Notes under the pieces: model-generated
What the model was told of the DNA's origin: nothing
Database searches by the model: none
Seen by the model: the letters and a program-made list of their open reading frames with translations, nothing else
Shown here: positions 32,667 to 45,651 of the stretch, piece after piece
How positions within the stretch are numbered: position 1 is the stretch's first letter
Layout of the letters: each line of letters starts with the position of its first letter
Program-made: the position numbers and the translations under genes
NCBI GenBank assembly: GCA_032433595.1
Contig: JASWJB010000090.1
Coordinates: 62,001-126,000 of the forward strand
DNA length: 64,000 nt
Direction of reading: 5' to 3'
Source: Conoideocrella luteorostrata
Lineage: Eukaryota > Ascomycota > Sordariomycetes > Hypocreales > Clavicipitaceae

Positions 32667-33996
32667 CTAAGATGACAGCCTTTCAATTACATGAAATGCG
32701 CCACCATCCTTGCCAAACATTGACTGCAGGTCTCCGACAAACATCTCAGGCACCTCGAACGAGGCAAAATGCCCCCCATTCGTATGCGTCGCTTCATATA
32801 CAACAGGTCCCAGGCATCTTCCCCAAGCCTTTGGGACCGCAAACAAGTCTTTGGGGAAATATGACACGCCAAGCGGAACCGTGGGGATATATCGGGTGCC
32901 TTTAAATGATTCCTCTCGCGACTGGCTCGCTTCGTAGTATATCCGCAAGCTCGCTGCTGGCCCTGCCGTCGAGAACTGATAGATGGATACCCAAGTAATA
33001 ATTTCGTCCTCCGTCCATGAATAATCATCTGTCCAATCATGCAATTTCTCGTATATCCAGCTTAAAAGCGCGACGGGCGAATCGATGAGGGCGAACCCTA
33101 GCGTGGAGGGCTTCGTGCTCTGTTGCAGCATGTACCCCGAGCCTTTTGCCAAGTACCAGAAAGTCCTGGCAAGTCCTTCGCGTTCCTTGCTTGAGTACCG
33201 TTTCAGCAAGTATTGGAGTCCATACCAAAGCGACTTTTGCGGAGGCGGCCTCACGCATGGGAAATTGATGTGCGACGCGAGACAATGCTGTGGGTAGTTG
33301 AGACCCATGAGGCGAGTGATGAAGAACCCCCAATCTCCGCCTTGGGTCACTGCGTGCACGAAACTGTAAGCCTCTTAAATGATCCTCACAGGCGGGCGGT
33401 GGGACGAACCATATTTCTCATAGCCAAGTCGAAGCATGATCTTGTGCATGCACTCGGCATACTGGGCAATACCGAAGCCTGGCTGTCGAACCTGGCTAGA
33501 AAAGCCAAAGTTGGGGAGCGACGGGGCCACGACGTGGAATGACTGCCCGTCCCTAGGCTTCGTGAGCAGAGGCAAGATTTTGGTTACTTCCAAAAAGCTC
33601 CCAGGCCCTAGTATTTGGGAGTTAGACAGTGGTACAATCAGATGCTGAATGTCAATGTTCAGCCAACTCACATCCATGGCAAAATAGCAAGGGGATGCTA
33701 TTTGCCTGGTGGCTTCTCTCGTGTATAAAGTGAATGTCGAGCTCGCCAAAGCCGTCCATTGGAATTTTTGTCATGAAGTGAGGAAGCTTATTCAGCTCTA
33801 CCTCTTTTGATCTCCAGTCATACTTCTCTTCCCAGTACTTGGCCAGCCGTTTCACGTCTCGTCGTGCTGCGCCATAGTTCCAATCGTTGGAGAAGTCAAC
33901 CTCGTCAGGGAACTCGGCCTGCGCTAATTTTGACTTTAGTGCCGAGATTGCGCTTTCGGGCACAGCAATTTTGAAGGGCGTGATTTCGTACGTCAT
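32667..33996 (-). CDS. Epoxide hydrolase, alpha/beta fold with EHN domain
   Basis: Three exons on the minus strand, 33996-33672, 33607-33410 and 33349-32667 (introns of 64 and 60 bp), encode 401 residues. The splices restore HGWPGSF, the oxyanion-side motif, and VTQGGDWG, which holds the nucleophilic Asp in the GGDWG elbow. An EHN-type N-terminal domain (about 1-110) precedes the hydrolase core; the C-terminal GGHFASFEVPE supplies the catalytic His. The enzyme should open epoxides with water to give diols. It has no signal peptide or membrane anchor that I can see. It lies beside an AYR1-like reductase and a Zn2Cys6 regulator on the same strand, fitting a small detoxification or biosynthetic cluster. 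Confidence 0.9.
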
Positions 33997-34982
33997 GGGT
34001 AACAAGATAGCAAGCTACCTTGCCGGAAACTTAGTAGTGTGGTCTGCTCCGTCGTCAATCGATGTGAAGCCGAGGGCAAGTGTCAAACGCGAGCTTGCGC
34101 CGAGTTCTGGCTTATCTGGGCCCTTGTGCGATTAGCAGTACAAGTCCGTAACAATTTTATGCCTCTGCTTTCCACTGCCAGTTCTGAGGCTTTCCAAATT
34201 TGATATCCAAAATGGCGCGTCGTATGTATTGGCGTGTTGAGTCTTGAGCTGTGGCTGTGCGATCGACACCGAGGAAGGTTGGGGAAGCTGTCGGAGCGAC
34301 GGCGCATCCTCTCAGCCCGTGATGCGTGACGGTCGGCGTGCTTAGCTCAACACTTCCGGTCGACGCTTGCTCTCGGATTTTCCACCGTTGTGACAATAGG
34401 CATTTCCAGGTGTTTATGCTCGATTTATCTTCAATGACTCCTGGATTTGCCGCAGCATCCGAGATGGCTAGTAAAAGCAAACAAACTCCTTTTACCTCGT
34501 GGAGTTCTGCATGTTTGGAAATTTGGCGGGAGTGCCGCGGTCCGTTGACGCAGGTGCCAGCGCTGTCGTTGCGTGACAATGACGGACAATAGTGCGGGGT
34601 AGTGGGCAAATCACTAAAAAGCAAGATCGCCAGGGACATACATAGTAAATGTTGCCCGACATTCACCTTCAAATAAGCCTACTAGACATTCATCCGTACT
34701 GTCTCATCCAATCCAGCAAGCCAGTCACTAAACCGGAATGATGGCGCCAAGAATTTGGGCAATTGGAAACCATCGTTGCTTTCATTGAAAACACCGATAG
34801 CATCGTGATTCCTAAGAGTGGCGGCAATAGCGACATGCACGGCCCTACGGCTACCTCGAAATACCCGATCACGAAGCAGCGCACTGAACCAACAATGATT
34901 GCATTTACCCTGAAATATCTCGTGTTCGTGTTTATAGCAATAATGATATGGTATTGTCTGACGGGCAAGAAGTGCCAAGTTT
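33997..34982 (-). other. Intergenic with unassigned minus-strand open frames
   Basis: Two minus-strand frames, 34157-34672 (171 codons) and 34682-34978 (about 98 codons), have coding-like composition; the second ends in a stretch reading FRFSDWLAGLDETVRMN. I cannot assign either to a family or connect them by a good intron. They could be a diverged small gene or a remnant between the reductase and the hydrolase. Confidence 0.3.
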
Positions 34983-35984
34983 TCACCTGGCCTGTCGCCC
35001 CAGTAAGTTCAACCCATATTTCCGAGCCACGAGATACATTCTTGCACTCCGAGGGACGAAGTAATACAAGAACCAGGCAAATAAGGAAGAACCGCCACCC
35101 CAGAACCAAATGGGTCTGTTCTTCTTCTGTATTGCCTTCACTACACTGCGGGCATACTCGTCCGTGTCCGCAGCTCCGTTTTGCGACGTAGTAACTCTTT
35201 GGAGCCAGAACTTGGTCACGGGGAGGTATCTCGAATTATCGGGAAGGGTTGGGCTTGTCTCGCGAACTAAATCATGTATTAGATGCAATGCACAATGAAT
35301 ACATGCGTACCTGCATCTCGGATAAGCCGGTTTGTCTTACCTATATTACTCTTAACACCACCAGTGATAATAGTCAGAACATCAACACTGCGTAAATCGT
35401 TAGCATTGCCCTTGGAATACGCACTTTCGAGAGAATCAGACTGACCCCAAAGGCTTGAGCTCCATTCGGAGGCAATCTCCGTAGGCGTGAAGCGCAGCTT
35501 TACTGGCATTGTATGCTGATGAATACGCAAGTGGCACAATCGGCGCGACGCTGCCAATGTTCACAACGCACCCTTTTGCGTTGATGAGAAGGTCAGAACA
35601 AGCTTTGACCATTCTCATGACGCCCAAGACATTGACGTCAAACATGGACGCCACAACACCGTCAACATCCAAATCTAAGGCCGGTCGGTGAGTTGCAGAG
35701 CCGGCGTTGTTGACTAGGACGTCGAGGCGATCGTTCGTAATAGCCGATATTCTCTTGACTGCTGCTGTCACGGAGTCGGTCGACGTCACATCCAGCTCAA
35801 TGGCAACCATGCCCGGTTTAAGCAGTTCGCTGATGGCAGATGGTCTCCGCACCGCGCACAGAACAAAATAGCCTGCGTTGTGAAGCTCGGTAGCGAGCGA
35901 GCCGCCAATGCCTCCAATTCCGGCGCCCGTCACAAGAGCTGTCTTCTGCCCAGCCTTGGGGCCCTCTGCATTCTGGTCAGACAT
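34983..35984 (-). CDS. Short-chain dehydrogenase/reductase, AYR1-like
   Basis: Three exons on the minus strand, 35984-35446, 35387-35341 and 35266-34983 (introns of 58 and 74 bp), encode 289 residues. The cofactor motif is TGAGIGGIG near the N-terminus, NNAG follows at about 90, and YNASK (catalytic Tyr and Lys) at about 160, preceded by the conserved Ser region (NIGSVAP). The C-terminus has a hydrophobic segment (SLFAWFLYYFVP), as in membrane-associated 1-acyl-dihydroxyacetone-phosphate reductases. It should use NADPH to reduce a keto group. In yeast the family makes lysophosphatidate; in fungal clusters such enzymes also reduce secondary metabolites. The start is the ATG at 35984; an upstream in-frame codon is not ATG. 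Confidence 0.88.
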
Positions 35985-36816
35985 CTGCAAAGTGTCTGGA
36001 GGTTCTTGTAAGTACGAGCTCTCTATTTATGCAGTGCAGAGCATCAACAAATTTCAAGCTGGGGGAGGTAAATTGCCGCACGTGCGATGCCCTCGGTCGA
36101 GCGGCTGGGTGCCAAGCCTCTTGTGCGTGCGACGAAACGAACGCGGGACCTCGACTTCTCCGCCGAATAAATGAGCTGCGTGTTGAGCGCGGTTGACGGG
36201 GGCTTTTTTAGTTAGGGTGGTTGAGTACCTCGATTTGCTGCTCCGGGTGATGATGGCGGCGATTCGTTATGTCGAGGTCTAGAAGTGTGCTTGGGGTGCT
36301 GCCACTCAGATCCGATCATTTAGTCGATCTGCCGAGGTTAACTATGGGGCGAGATCCAGCGGCGGCCCCTCACTATAACTCTAGGTAAGCTCCGCCTGTG
36401 CACGTTGCAACACACCGAGCCAGTGCTGTCACTCAACTGAAGGGGTCGCACTTCCAACTGCCACGACGCGCATAGCGTATTAAACGTACTCGGGCACTTA
36501 TACTTGAGTACATTGATTTCTTAGTATTACGTGCAAGATGTACCATCAATCACGTCGAAAGAAACGTTATTAGCAGACAAAGCAGGGGATAGAGAGAAGG
36601 AAGACTGCGGTAAAGAGCGATCATCAGAACTCCTCCATACCCCGGCGACAGATATATATTTTCACCAAATATTGACTAGTGGCCGGCCACCAAGCAATCA
36701 AGCCACACCACCAGTTGACACAGATTTCCAGTTGGCTATTCCGTACACGTATACGTACATTAGGGTGCATCGATACTGACACTCCCTCCTCTGTGATGCC
36801 AGGGCACGCACGCTTC
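35985..36816. other. Intergenic, promoter of the reductase gene
   Basis: Between the start of the reductase and the 3' end of the regulator gene, which are tandem on the minus strand. It contains CGAGGT-type direct elements around 36220-36290 but nothing I can name as a binding site. No gene is supported. Confidence 0.45.
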
Positions 36817-39147
36817 CTAAGACGTAGGCGTCATGGGCACATCCGGCCGCAGCCAATCAAACGTATCAAACAGCTCAAAATTGAAATCCAAATGCATGGA
36901 ATCCAAGTCCAAGTTTATAGGCGGCCAGCTTTCATCCTCCTTCGCGTTCAGCGTGTGATCCAACACCGCCCGTATAACCGAGCTGCAACTTGCGCACATG
37001 TCGCCATTTGTGCCGGTTGGACCAACCCAGTCCAGAAATCCAATTAGAAGACTCAGCTGCTGAATGATGCTAGATCGTGTGATTTTGAGGTTTTGAGTAT
37101 GCTTGCCACTGAAACTTGCGTTCAAAAGCTCCATGCAAAGGATTCCGCCTCCGGGTGTAGCGTACGCCATGACCTGCCAGAACATCATATCAGAAGGTGG
37201 TTCAAAAATTCGTAGAGAACGGTATGGGCTTGAGTCAATCCCACAACAACCTACCAGCCAGGCAAAATCCTCTCGTAATAGACTGAGACGGTCCTTGTTG
37301 GTCCAGAATAATAGGGCTTTGGACACCAATTCAAAACTTGTGCTTATCAGCTCCCCATTGTCAGTATGCCCATGCCTCAGCAAAAGTCGCTCCACTACAA
37401 AAAGATTCTGCATATGCTCTAGTTTAATAAACAGTTGCGTGGACAGCCGCAACGTGTCAGTAGACGGGTTGTCGAAGTCTCCATCGCGATAAGTTGCCGA
37501 CTCCGGGAATCCAGCCATTGTCTCAATTTCGCGACCCTTCAAGTCCCTAATCACTTGTTAGTCAAGCCACAAAGCTACAGATAAATATTGGATTGGGGTG
37601 AAGCTACAGCAAAGACTCGATCGTAGCAAGCTTCGAGTTTCCTAGGGCTATTTCAATCAGCTCATCGCGAATCAACGCAATGAAGTAGCGACATCGAAGA
37701 GCCGTCGCAGCAAAAAGCCCGCCTTTAGTGTTCCATCCATTTTGGTCGAGCGACCGAACATACTCAGCAACTTGGGCCTCATCCGCCAAAATTTCGTCAT
37801 CGTCTAGGTCCAATGGTGGCGGCGTGGAAACATAGCGACGACTGATTTGCGGTGGTCTTCCTGTAAATAGGGTTACAACCTTGTCCATTATGAAAACATG
37901 CGCAGTAACTCTTCGTCGGGCTTCCGAGCTCAAACACGGCTGGTATGATGGCGACGATGATTCCGCATGAAACCCGAGAAAAGTCAACATTGCAACCGAC
38001 TCGGCCATGGCTCTCCAGCAGGATAGACCTAGAGGTCACTTGTCAGCAACCGTGGTTTGGAAAAGCCTGGCATAGCCGGCACACAAGACCGCCAGTTTGC
38101 AGCACACTTACTTGCATCTCCAGTAATGATAGATTCCGCTACGGTTTGTCTTATACACAGCTGCACCAGGATGCTATTTCCGTCTGAGAATCTTCGGGCC
38201 AGATCTATGGTCAAGCCCAGGCAAACTCGCGCTACTTCCCGCCAGCGCCCTTTGAAGCTTTCGTTGGATATGTCTTGTTGGTCGGACAATCGGCGCTTGC
38301 CTATCTCTTTTATGGAAAAAAGAAGTCCTAGTGATTCCCACCTCAAGTTACGGTCGGAAAACTGCGCAATCCATCCATCCGGGTCAGTTATAGTGTCATC
38401 CAAGGGCTGGATAGTATTTCGAGTCAGGTACATGGCCATCTTTTCCAATTCCGAGTCCTTGCGTTTAAGCCCAAGATAACTTCCAAATTGACTGTAAAGT
38501 GACTCGAAAATCCGCTGCGCAGCTAGTCTCGCCCATCCATCATACGGATGCGGTGCTATCAATGGAGGGATAAGACCTTCTACATATGATGGTATGCTGC
38601 GCAAAACGACCAAACACATTTCCCGCGTGGGCGAGAGCAACACTTCAGATTCACTTCTGGATCGCTGCTTCTGCTTAACTTTTTCAGGTACCGGCAGGCA
38701 AGCTTGAAAGCCCTGGAGAAGAGAAAGCGTCTGTGTGGTCTCATCATACACGGCGGAATGACTGGTCATGCCAAGAAATCCAGTCCCAGGGCCAGAGGGC
38801 AACTCGACAGATGATGTGCCCAATTGCTCCGCGTTCCCTTCAGTACGAGTCTGCCCTATAGTTCCGGTAGACAACGCCCTGCCGGATACGGATACTAGAG
38901 GTGATGATGTCCCGGCGAGCGTGTTGAAGTCAAGGTCCTCGTCATTTCCGATGGGACTGTTCGGGCGCGGAGTCAGCCTGGTGTTGCCAACAATGTATAC
39001 ACATTTCTTGGCTTGGTTTCTGGCTCGACATCTGTTGCAGACCGGCTGTGCATGGTCACAGGCAACCTTCCTCTTCCGACACGGATCACAAGCCTGGAGA
39101 CGCCCGTTTGGCCGTCGAGGGGCTTGCTTGGATGGAGAGGAGATCAT
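36817..39147 (-). CDS. Zn2Cys6 transcription factor
   Basis: Three exons on the minus strand, 39147-38112, 38028-37608 and 37546-36817 (introns of 83 and 61 bp), encode 728 residues. Cysteines at about 20, 23, 30, 37, 40 and 49 form the binuclear zinc cluster (C-x2-C-x6-C-x6-C-x2-C-x8-C), followed by a Ser/Pro/Thr-rich linker. The splice at 38112/38028 restores the CWRAMAESVAMLTFLGFHA stretch typical of the fungal-specific transcription factor domain. The C-terminus is acidic and aromatic (FNFELFDTFDWL), a plausible activation tail. It is tandem with the reductase and the epoxide hydrolase and may regulate them; that is inference. Confidence 0.9.
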
Positions 39148-41688
39148 GTCCGCGTCGAGCGTGCAGATTGGCCTTGTTGTTTAGCAACGCATATCTGTTA
39201 ACATAACACTCGGACGATTTTCTTCTGCTATATTCAGTGTGCCAGTCGCAATTCTTGCCGTGATTGTCGCTCGCGATGTGCATCGCCAAACATTTCCGTG
39301 ACCTCTAACAAATTGGAAGGGCATGACGCACGAGTGATCGCGTTTGAATGCGCAACTCCATGCAACTTGGCTAGCTAACCAACTAATTGAATGTGGGGGA
39401 CTCCAGGCCGCTGATCCAACCAGCTCCCGTTAGTGCAAGGTACGTAGCGGCGGCATGAGGATTAATGAAGTGATCTCCAAGGGTACGCGGGCCGTATGGA
39501 CTATTGGTCGCAGATAAGAGCTGCGACACAAAGTTTTCGAATCTTGCTTCATACTATTTGTAATAATACTGCCGTTTTTATTTATTTTGAATGTCCGTGA
39601 TGAAGTCACTCCAATTCCCTTCCGTCAAGGAAATAAAACGACTTCAAGCCAGGCGCCAAATATAAAAGCACAACTGCAAAAGACAAATCAATAGGCACGA
39701 TAAACTCTAGAGGAAAATAACGAATGAAGTTTATCCATGACCGTAATAACCTTGCCGTAGCGACAGGCATGAGCCGGCTGATGTCGTAGTTTTAGGGTAG
39801 CTCTTTCCGTCTCAGGTTACAAAACCGAACTCACCTTATTACAGTGGGCCTCTGGTAATTCCGAGCCAAAAAACAACCCAGTCGTGTAGAGTGGTGGCTC
39901 GGAATTACTGCTGGGGTACGGAATACTGTAGGTTGTACGGAGTAGGTAGTTACGGAGTACTCCGTACTGGCCTCGAGACACTCTGCTCAACAACACAACA
40001 GTGCCGAGATCATTCTTGTCCTCGCCACGACTGTCTGAAAATTGCGACAATTCGCGTAATAAACCTTTAAACCGGGCTCCAAAAGTTCTCTATTTCGACC
40101 AGTTGGTCTCGCACGTTTTTTTTTTTTGGCTGACTCGGTGCTGCTGGACGAAGCGAGCATTTGGTAACGACCCAGCCAATCGGTACTGCTATTTGTTGCA
40201 CATGTCGACCATTGGCTCTACTCTACCATCATCGCGCAGTTAGTGGTGCGTGTGCGAGAGCCGCGCTGTGGCGCACTAGATGCCAAACCCAGACGGACCC
40301 CCTTGCCTGTTTTTTAGCGGGATTATGCTGGACGTTCCTGATTCAGACCAACCTGCAGGCTCCAGATATTGATGGAAAGGGTAATATGGCATGCGACCTT
40401 GAACAAGCGTCACCTAAACACGAGTCTCCTCCTGGCCTGGGTTGCGTTCTCCATTTCGGCCCTCTCATTCTTCTTGGCGGCGGGCTGGAAGACCCGCTTG
40501 GACGAAAAAAATAAAAAAATAAAGAGAGCCCATTGTGAGCCGTTGAACTTGTCTGTGATCAGGCGAAGAGGTAAACCGGCCGACAGCGACTAAGCGATCT
40601 TAGATAGACCGCGAGTGTATAAAAGCGACTGACTGCTGCGTACTGAGAGGGCAAGGATGAATAGTAACGGACGAAAATGGCGATGAAGGCCGAATCTGTG
40701 GTGGATCTTCCTAATTCTTCATCAAACGTACCTAAGCGCGCTGGCTCGTGCTCAACCATGGTTGCATAGGTGCTCTGGGATGCCAGTCTCCCGCACGTCG
40801 GCCTCACTTCCGAGTTGGGACATTGAACTTTTATGGTAAAAGTGGATGTTTGCTACATGCTTATTGGTCTGCTTGCCTGAGTAGTGTCAATATGGAGTGG
40901 TTGACATGGATTCAATAATAGTGGCGTCATGAAACTGGCATGTCTGTCAAGTGGGACATCGGTTATTGCAGGTTCTGGATGCCTCAAAGAGGGACGCAGC
41001 GACCCCGTGTGTCGCGTGCCATATTTGGGGAGCACGTGCTCAACCTATAATGCTTCTCTTTGGCAGGAGTTATGATATTAGAGTAAGAATGCTCATGTGG
41101 CACCATTGGCTTTCTGTCCATCTGCGCGCTTGTGGGTGCTGACTTTAAATGGCTGGTGTAGCGAAGCAACGCAGTCCTTTGTCATCTCATGCCAAAATGC
41201 CCATGAACGTAACTCTTATGTCACGAAAGATATTCCATAGCATTTTCATAAACAAACTCCAATGTTCCTTAAGTTGTGGCCATGCCATGCTGACCTCCTC
41301 GACCGCACACGTGCTCTTCCTGGGCAACCATCATAATTTCGAGCTGGGTCCCGCAAACACTGCTCCGCGCAATGTGCCCCATAGAGGACCATATTTTCTT
41401 GCACTTTTGGACGGAACAGGTAACGAGAAGCATGGCTTCCCCTGCATTGAACCATTGAAATCGAATCCAGCGCTGGGGAATTAAACTCGGTGGAGTCGAT
41501 AGGAGGGCCTGGCTGGAGTGGTATATAATATGAGGCGGGCATCCCCAGGTACATAGTCTCGCTTCAAAAACCTGGAGTGCTTGAGTCACTAAATTGGATC
41601 AATCCCGCCCAGTACGGGGCCATCTCTGTCGCAGTAGACACTCTATTTCTGTTGAAACAACCGCCGTAGGGTGAGCTGAGGCTTCGTC
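39148..41688. other. 2.5-kb stretch without a recognisable gene
   Basis: Open frames on both strands (for example 40161-40514 plus, 41246-41554 minus) overlap one another and show no family resemblance. It contains a perfect 16-bp palindrome TACGGAGTACTCCGTA (39951-39966) and a T run near 40117-40128. The last 100 bases are the leader of the transporter gene. Confidence 0.5.
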
Positions 41689-43413
41689 ATGAGTAACATG
41701 AATGTTGAACAGGCTAAAGAGGCGGACAACCACGACGTCCAGGTCCAGCAGTCCAACGAGCCGACTGATCGACCATACAAGAGTTTTTGGCAGGCCGCTC
41801 TTCCCGTATTTGCCTGCGGTGCTGGTCTGTTCTCTGATGGTTATATCAACAATGTAAGCACTCTGTGAACTCGACGGTCAATCTATCGGTACTAATACCC
41901 CGGACAGGTTATCGGATCCGTGAACACGGTGCTTAAACTTCAGTACGGCAACGAATATACAAACTCGGAGGCGTCCAAATATGTAGCCGACATAGCATTT
42001 GCTGGCACGGTCGTTGGCCAATTGGTGTTCGGGTACCTGTCGGATAGCTGGTCTCGTTCAAACTCCCTCGTCGTGTCCACAGTTATCCTTATCATCTTCA
42101 CGGCTCTTGCCTCAGCTTCTTATTTCCATGGCGATACTATTGGCATGTTCAACATGCTTGCAGCTTGGCGATTCTTTGTTGGTATTGGCATCGGAGGTAA
42201 GAACATCGCGCATCATCGCCCGACGCCGCAAACATTTGAAGCTAAGTGTCCCAGGTGAATATCCCGCCGGAAGTGTAGGATGCGCTGAATCAACCAGCGA
42301 TCTCAAGAAGGGTACTCGACATCGGTGGTTCATTCTCTTTACCAACACCATGATTGATGTTGGTTTCGTTTTTGGAGCCTTCCTACCTTGTAAGGGCGCC
42401 GTCAATCCCGCATCGAAGTCGCTCCGTTCTAACCAACACCAGACGTGATTGCCGCGGCCGCACATAACACCCACCTTAGTACGATATGGAGAACGAGTTT
42501 GGGTGTTGGTGTCGCCTTCCCCCTCGTTCTCTTAGTGCTCCGTATGCGGTTGAAAGAGCCGGAGGAGTTCACCCGCGAGGCCATGCGCAAGCAGACGCCA
42601 TACTGGATGGTTCTCAAATTCTACTGGTTTCGATTGTTTTGTGTCAGTCTCGTATGGTTCTTGTACAACGTAAGTGCTACTGCTGCTTGTGATGCATTGC
42701 CGGATCAATGGGTCTAAACATGACAATAGTTTTCTGTATACGCTTTTGGTATCTACTCTTCATCAATCCTGAGCGGTATTTACGGCAAAGACGCTCCGTT
42801 GACCACCATTTTCGGGTGGAACACAGTCATCAATATGTTCTACCTCCCCGGCTCCATTATTGGCTCGTTCGTCAGCGACAAGCTGGGACCCAAGTATACT
42901 CTGATTCTCGGAGTTAGCATTCAGTCTATCGTGGGCTTCATCATGGCGGGCGTTTACGGCAAGATTTCTGAGAAGATTGCCCCATTTGCAGTTGTCTACG
43001 GCATCTTCCTGTCCTTGGGTGAACTGGGCCCCGGTAACAACATTGGTCTCCTGGCCGCCAAGACCTGTGCAACGGGCGTGCGCGGCCGCTACTACGGCAT
43101 TGCTGCTGCTGTGGGTAAGATTGGTGCATTTGTTGGCACCTTGGTCTTTCCATACATCCAATTGGCTGGAGGCAATGAGGTAGAGTCGGCGCAGTACCCT
43201 TTTTGGGTCGCTTCGAGTCTCTGCATCCTTTCCGCCATCATCGTATTCTTCTTCATCCCCAACATCGGGCAGGACACCATCGCCGACGAAGATGTTCGGT
43301 TCAGAGACTACTTGGAGAGTCAGGGCTGGGACACGACGCAACTTGGTGTAGTCGCCCGGGACGCAGAGACTTCACTGGCAGAGAAATCCGAGGGCGCTAA
43401 CAAGACCGAGTAA
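41689..43413 (+). CDS. MFS transporter, GIT1-like (glycerophosphodiester/phosphate family)
   Basis: Five exons, 41689-41853, 41908-42196, 42255-42389, 42443-42669 and 42730-43413, encode 499 residues; all splice phases agree. About twelve membrane segments are readable. Motifs include GYLSDSWSR (the loop 2-3 signature), RFFVGIGIGGEYPAGS and a YGKDAPLTT loop. These match the Git1-type branch of the phosphate:H+ symporter family, which imports glycerophosphoinositol in yeast; related members carry organic anions. The neighbouring CoA-transferase and acyl-CoA dehydrogenase suggest the substrate may instead be a carboxylic acid; this is a hypothesis. The protein sits in the plasma membrane by family rule. 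Confidence 0.88.
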
Positions 43414-43514
43414 CTTCGGGCACCAAAGTTAGGCTGAAGATGGCCCTGACTATTGTAATTTAGAGAAATGTAAATGAATTTGAAGTTTTCCCGCTGTAAA
43501 CGGATACGTCCCGA

Positions 43515-45140
43515 CTATATGACCCCATCTCTGCGAAGCCGAGCGATTTCGTCTTGAACTAGTCCAATCTCGCCCAAGACCAACTCTGTGTGCTCTCCTA
43601 GTTGCGGAGCCCTAGAACGAATAGATGGCTTGTCTTTGCTGAATTTAACAGGTATACCTGCCAGGAAAGCTTGTTAGAGGCGCGTTACGACTGTACAATA
43701 GGGCAGTGTTCGGCGTACCTAGTATTCGGGTGGTACCCGACTGGGCGGACTCATCTTCAACCTCAACGATCATGGCTCTGGATACTGTTTGCGGATGGCT
43801 GAACACCTGTTCCATAGAATTGATTGGCCCGTAAGGCATGCCGCTGCCTTCAAAGACCCCCAGCCAATCACTCGTTTTCTTCTCCAGGAACTTGGCGTTC
43901 AAAGCATCTCCAAGTGCCTGCCTGTTCTTCACTCTTGACCCATTGTCCACAAATCTCTCATCTCGGGCCACGCTCTCCAGGCCGAGAAGGCGACACAATG
44001 AAGAAAATTGGCGATCGTTCACAGCTCCAACCACAAAATAAGAGTCGGCGGTTTGGAAGCAGTCGTATGGAACAATGCTAGGGTGGGCTGTGCCCCATCT
44101 CCGGGCCTCTTGTCCGGCGTTCAGCCAAGACATTGCGACATTTGCCAGCAGGGAGACCTGGGTTTCGAAAAGAGAGGTATCGACTTGCTGTCCTTTGCCG
44201 TTTAAATCCCTTGATCTCAGCGCGGCTAATATTGCCCCATGAAGATAGAGCCCTGTGCACATGTCGGTGAGGCCAACGCCGGGCTTCATCGGCCTGCCGT
44301 CGCTTTCTCCGGTGATGTGCAGCAATCCTGCTTCCGCAGCAGCAATCACATCATAACCGGCCCGTTTAGAGTACGGCCCGGTTGAACCATAACCTCCTGG
44401 GAGTCAGTTTGGAGCATTGATATTGGGGTTTGCAGCACTCGCACCTGAAATACTAGCATGAATAATGTCCGGCTTCACTTTTTGCATCTCTTCATAGCCA
44501 ATTCCGAGCTCGTCCAATTTGCCGGGGACGAAGTTGTCGATTCTACCTGTTTGTGAGCTTAGATTTAAGGCGAATATCACTTCTACAGCAAACATACACT
44601 ACGTCCGCATGGCTGATAAGCCTGAGAAGTACGTCTCGTCCCTCCCTATGCTTCAGGCTGAGAGTCATGGATCTTTTGTTGCGGTTGACGTTAGAAAAGT
44701 ATGCAGATGACTTTGTATCCCCCTGCTTCCAAATCTTGTATTCCCCGTCAGTTCTCCATGATCGGGTGTCGTCCTACAGATGACTGTTAGTCGGGCGTTT
44801 GAGGTCCTCTATCTTGAGCCACTTACACCTATCGATGGGTGCTCGATTTTGAGCACTTCTGCACCATAGTCGGCTAAAATTTGACTACAGAATGGCCCCT
44901 TTGGCATTTGTCAACCACCAGCCCCCATGGCACGCATGATCGCAACAATTTACTCACGGCTAGTACCCTGCTGAGATCAACAATTCTTACACCGCTCAAC
45001 GGTCCATGGTTTGTTGCATGAGCGTGATTTAGTTGAGCCTTTGACTTCGTGTGAATCCGCAGCACTGATGCTCTGACACTGCAACGGGAATGCCTGAGAG
45101 TCTGCAGGGCGTCGTGCACCGGCAGCCAACGGGTAGCCAT
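43515..45140 (-). CDS. Class III CoA-transferase (CaiB/BaiF), SUGCT-like
   Basis: Six exons on the minus strand, 45140-44958, 44898-44827, 44773-44598, 44542-44445, 44396-43719 and 43657-43515, encode 449 residues; all phases agree. Key restored joins are SRVLAGPFCSQILADYGAEV, the IEHPSIGDDTRSW site, DNFVPGKLDELG, and ISGGYGSTGPYSKRAGYD. The catalytic Asp of the family is in QQVDTSLFE. The N-terminus is basic (MATRWLPVHDALQTLRHSR), consistent with mitochondrial import, as in human SUGCT. Family members move CoA from succinyl-CoA to glutarate, hydroxymethylglutarate or itaconate; which acid is used here cannot be told. It is divergently paired with an acyl-CoA dehydrogenase and next to a transporter. 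Confidence 0.9.
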
Positions 45141-45651
45141 TTGCGAACCTGTAGCAAAGCCAACCAGGGGGAAAATTCACTTCAAGGCGATATCAAGTAC
45201 ACCACTCCTTCATAATCTCTGCGAGAAGAAAAGGCTGGAGGAAGACAGGAACATCTACCAGTGTGTAGTATTGACGCGGCTATTCGAATCCTAGATCCGA
45301 GACCAAACTAATGAACCGCACATGGTTCATGAATTCTGAACTCTGGGGCGGGGTTTCGGTAAGCAGTAGCGGGATCTTGGCATCTAGCCGTGGACGGATA
45401 CCCCAGGTTTCCCCGCGAAGCCGCTTCTTGGCCGGCACCGACTCTTCGCACGACGGACTGAACAAAGTCAGTGTTGAACATTTTCGTAACTTCAACTTGA
45501 TGACTTCAATACAATCACACCATAGGACCAAATTTGTTTACCCAGGAGAGCCGGCCAGCCAAACACAATCCGGTTAAGGTAAAGCCAGGTCGCGGGTCTA
45601 GCCTGTGTCGATAACTTAAATATATTATCAACCGACTAACGACCAACCAAG
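45141..45651. promoter_or_regulatory. Shared divergent promoter of the CoA-transferase and acyl-CoA dehydrogenase genes
   Basis: 511 bases separate the two ATGs, which point away from each other. An AT-rich TTAAATATATTATC box at about 45616-45629 lies about 25-35 bases before the dehydrogenase ATG. The gap is short enough for one regulated region to serve both genes. I cannot identify a specific activator site. Confidence 0.6.

Noticed and set aside
34763..35191. 142-codon plus-strand open frame
   Set aside because: Overlaps the last exon of the AYR1-like reductase on the other strand and shows no domain.
42763..43341. 192-codon minus-strand open frame over the transporter gene
   Set aside because: It is antisense to the last exon of a well-supported MFS gene and has no family features.
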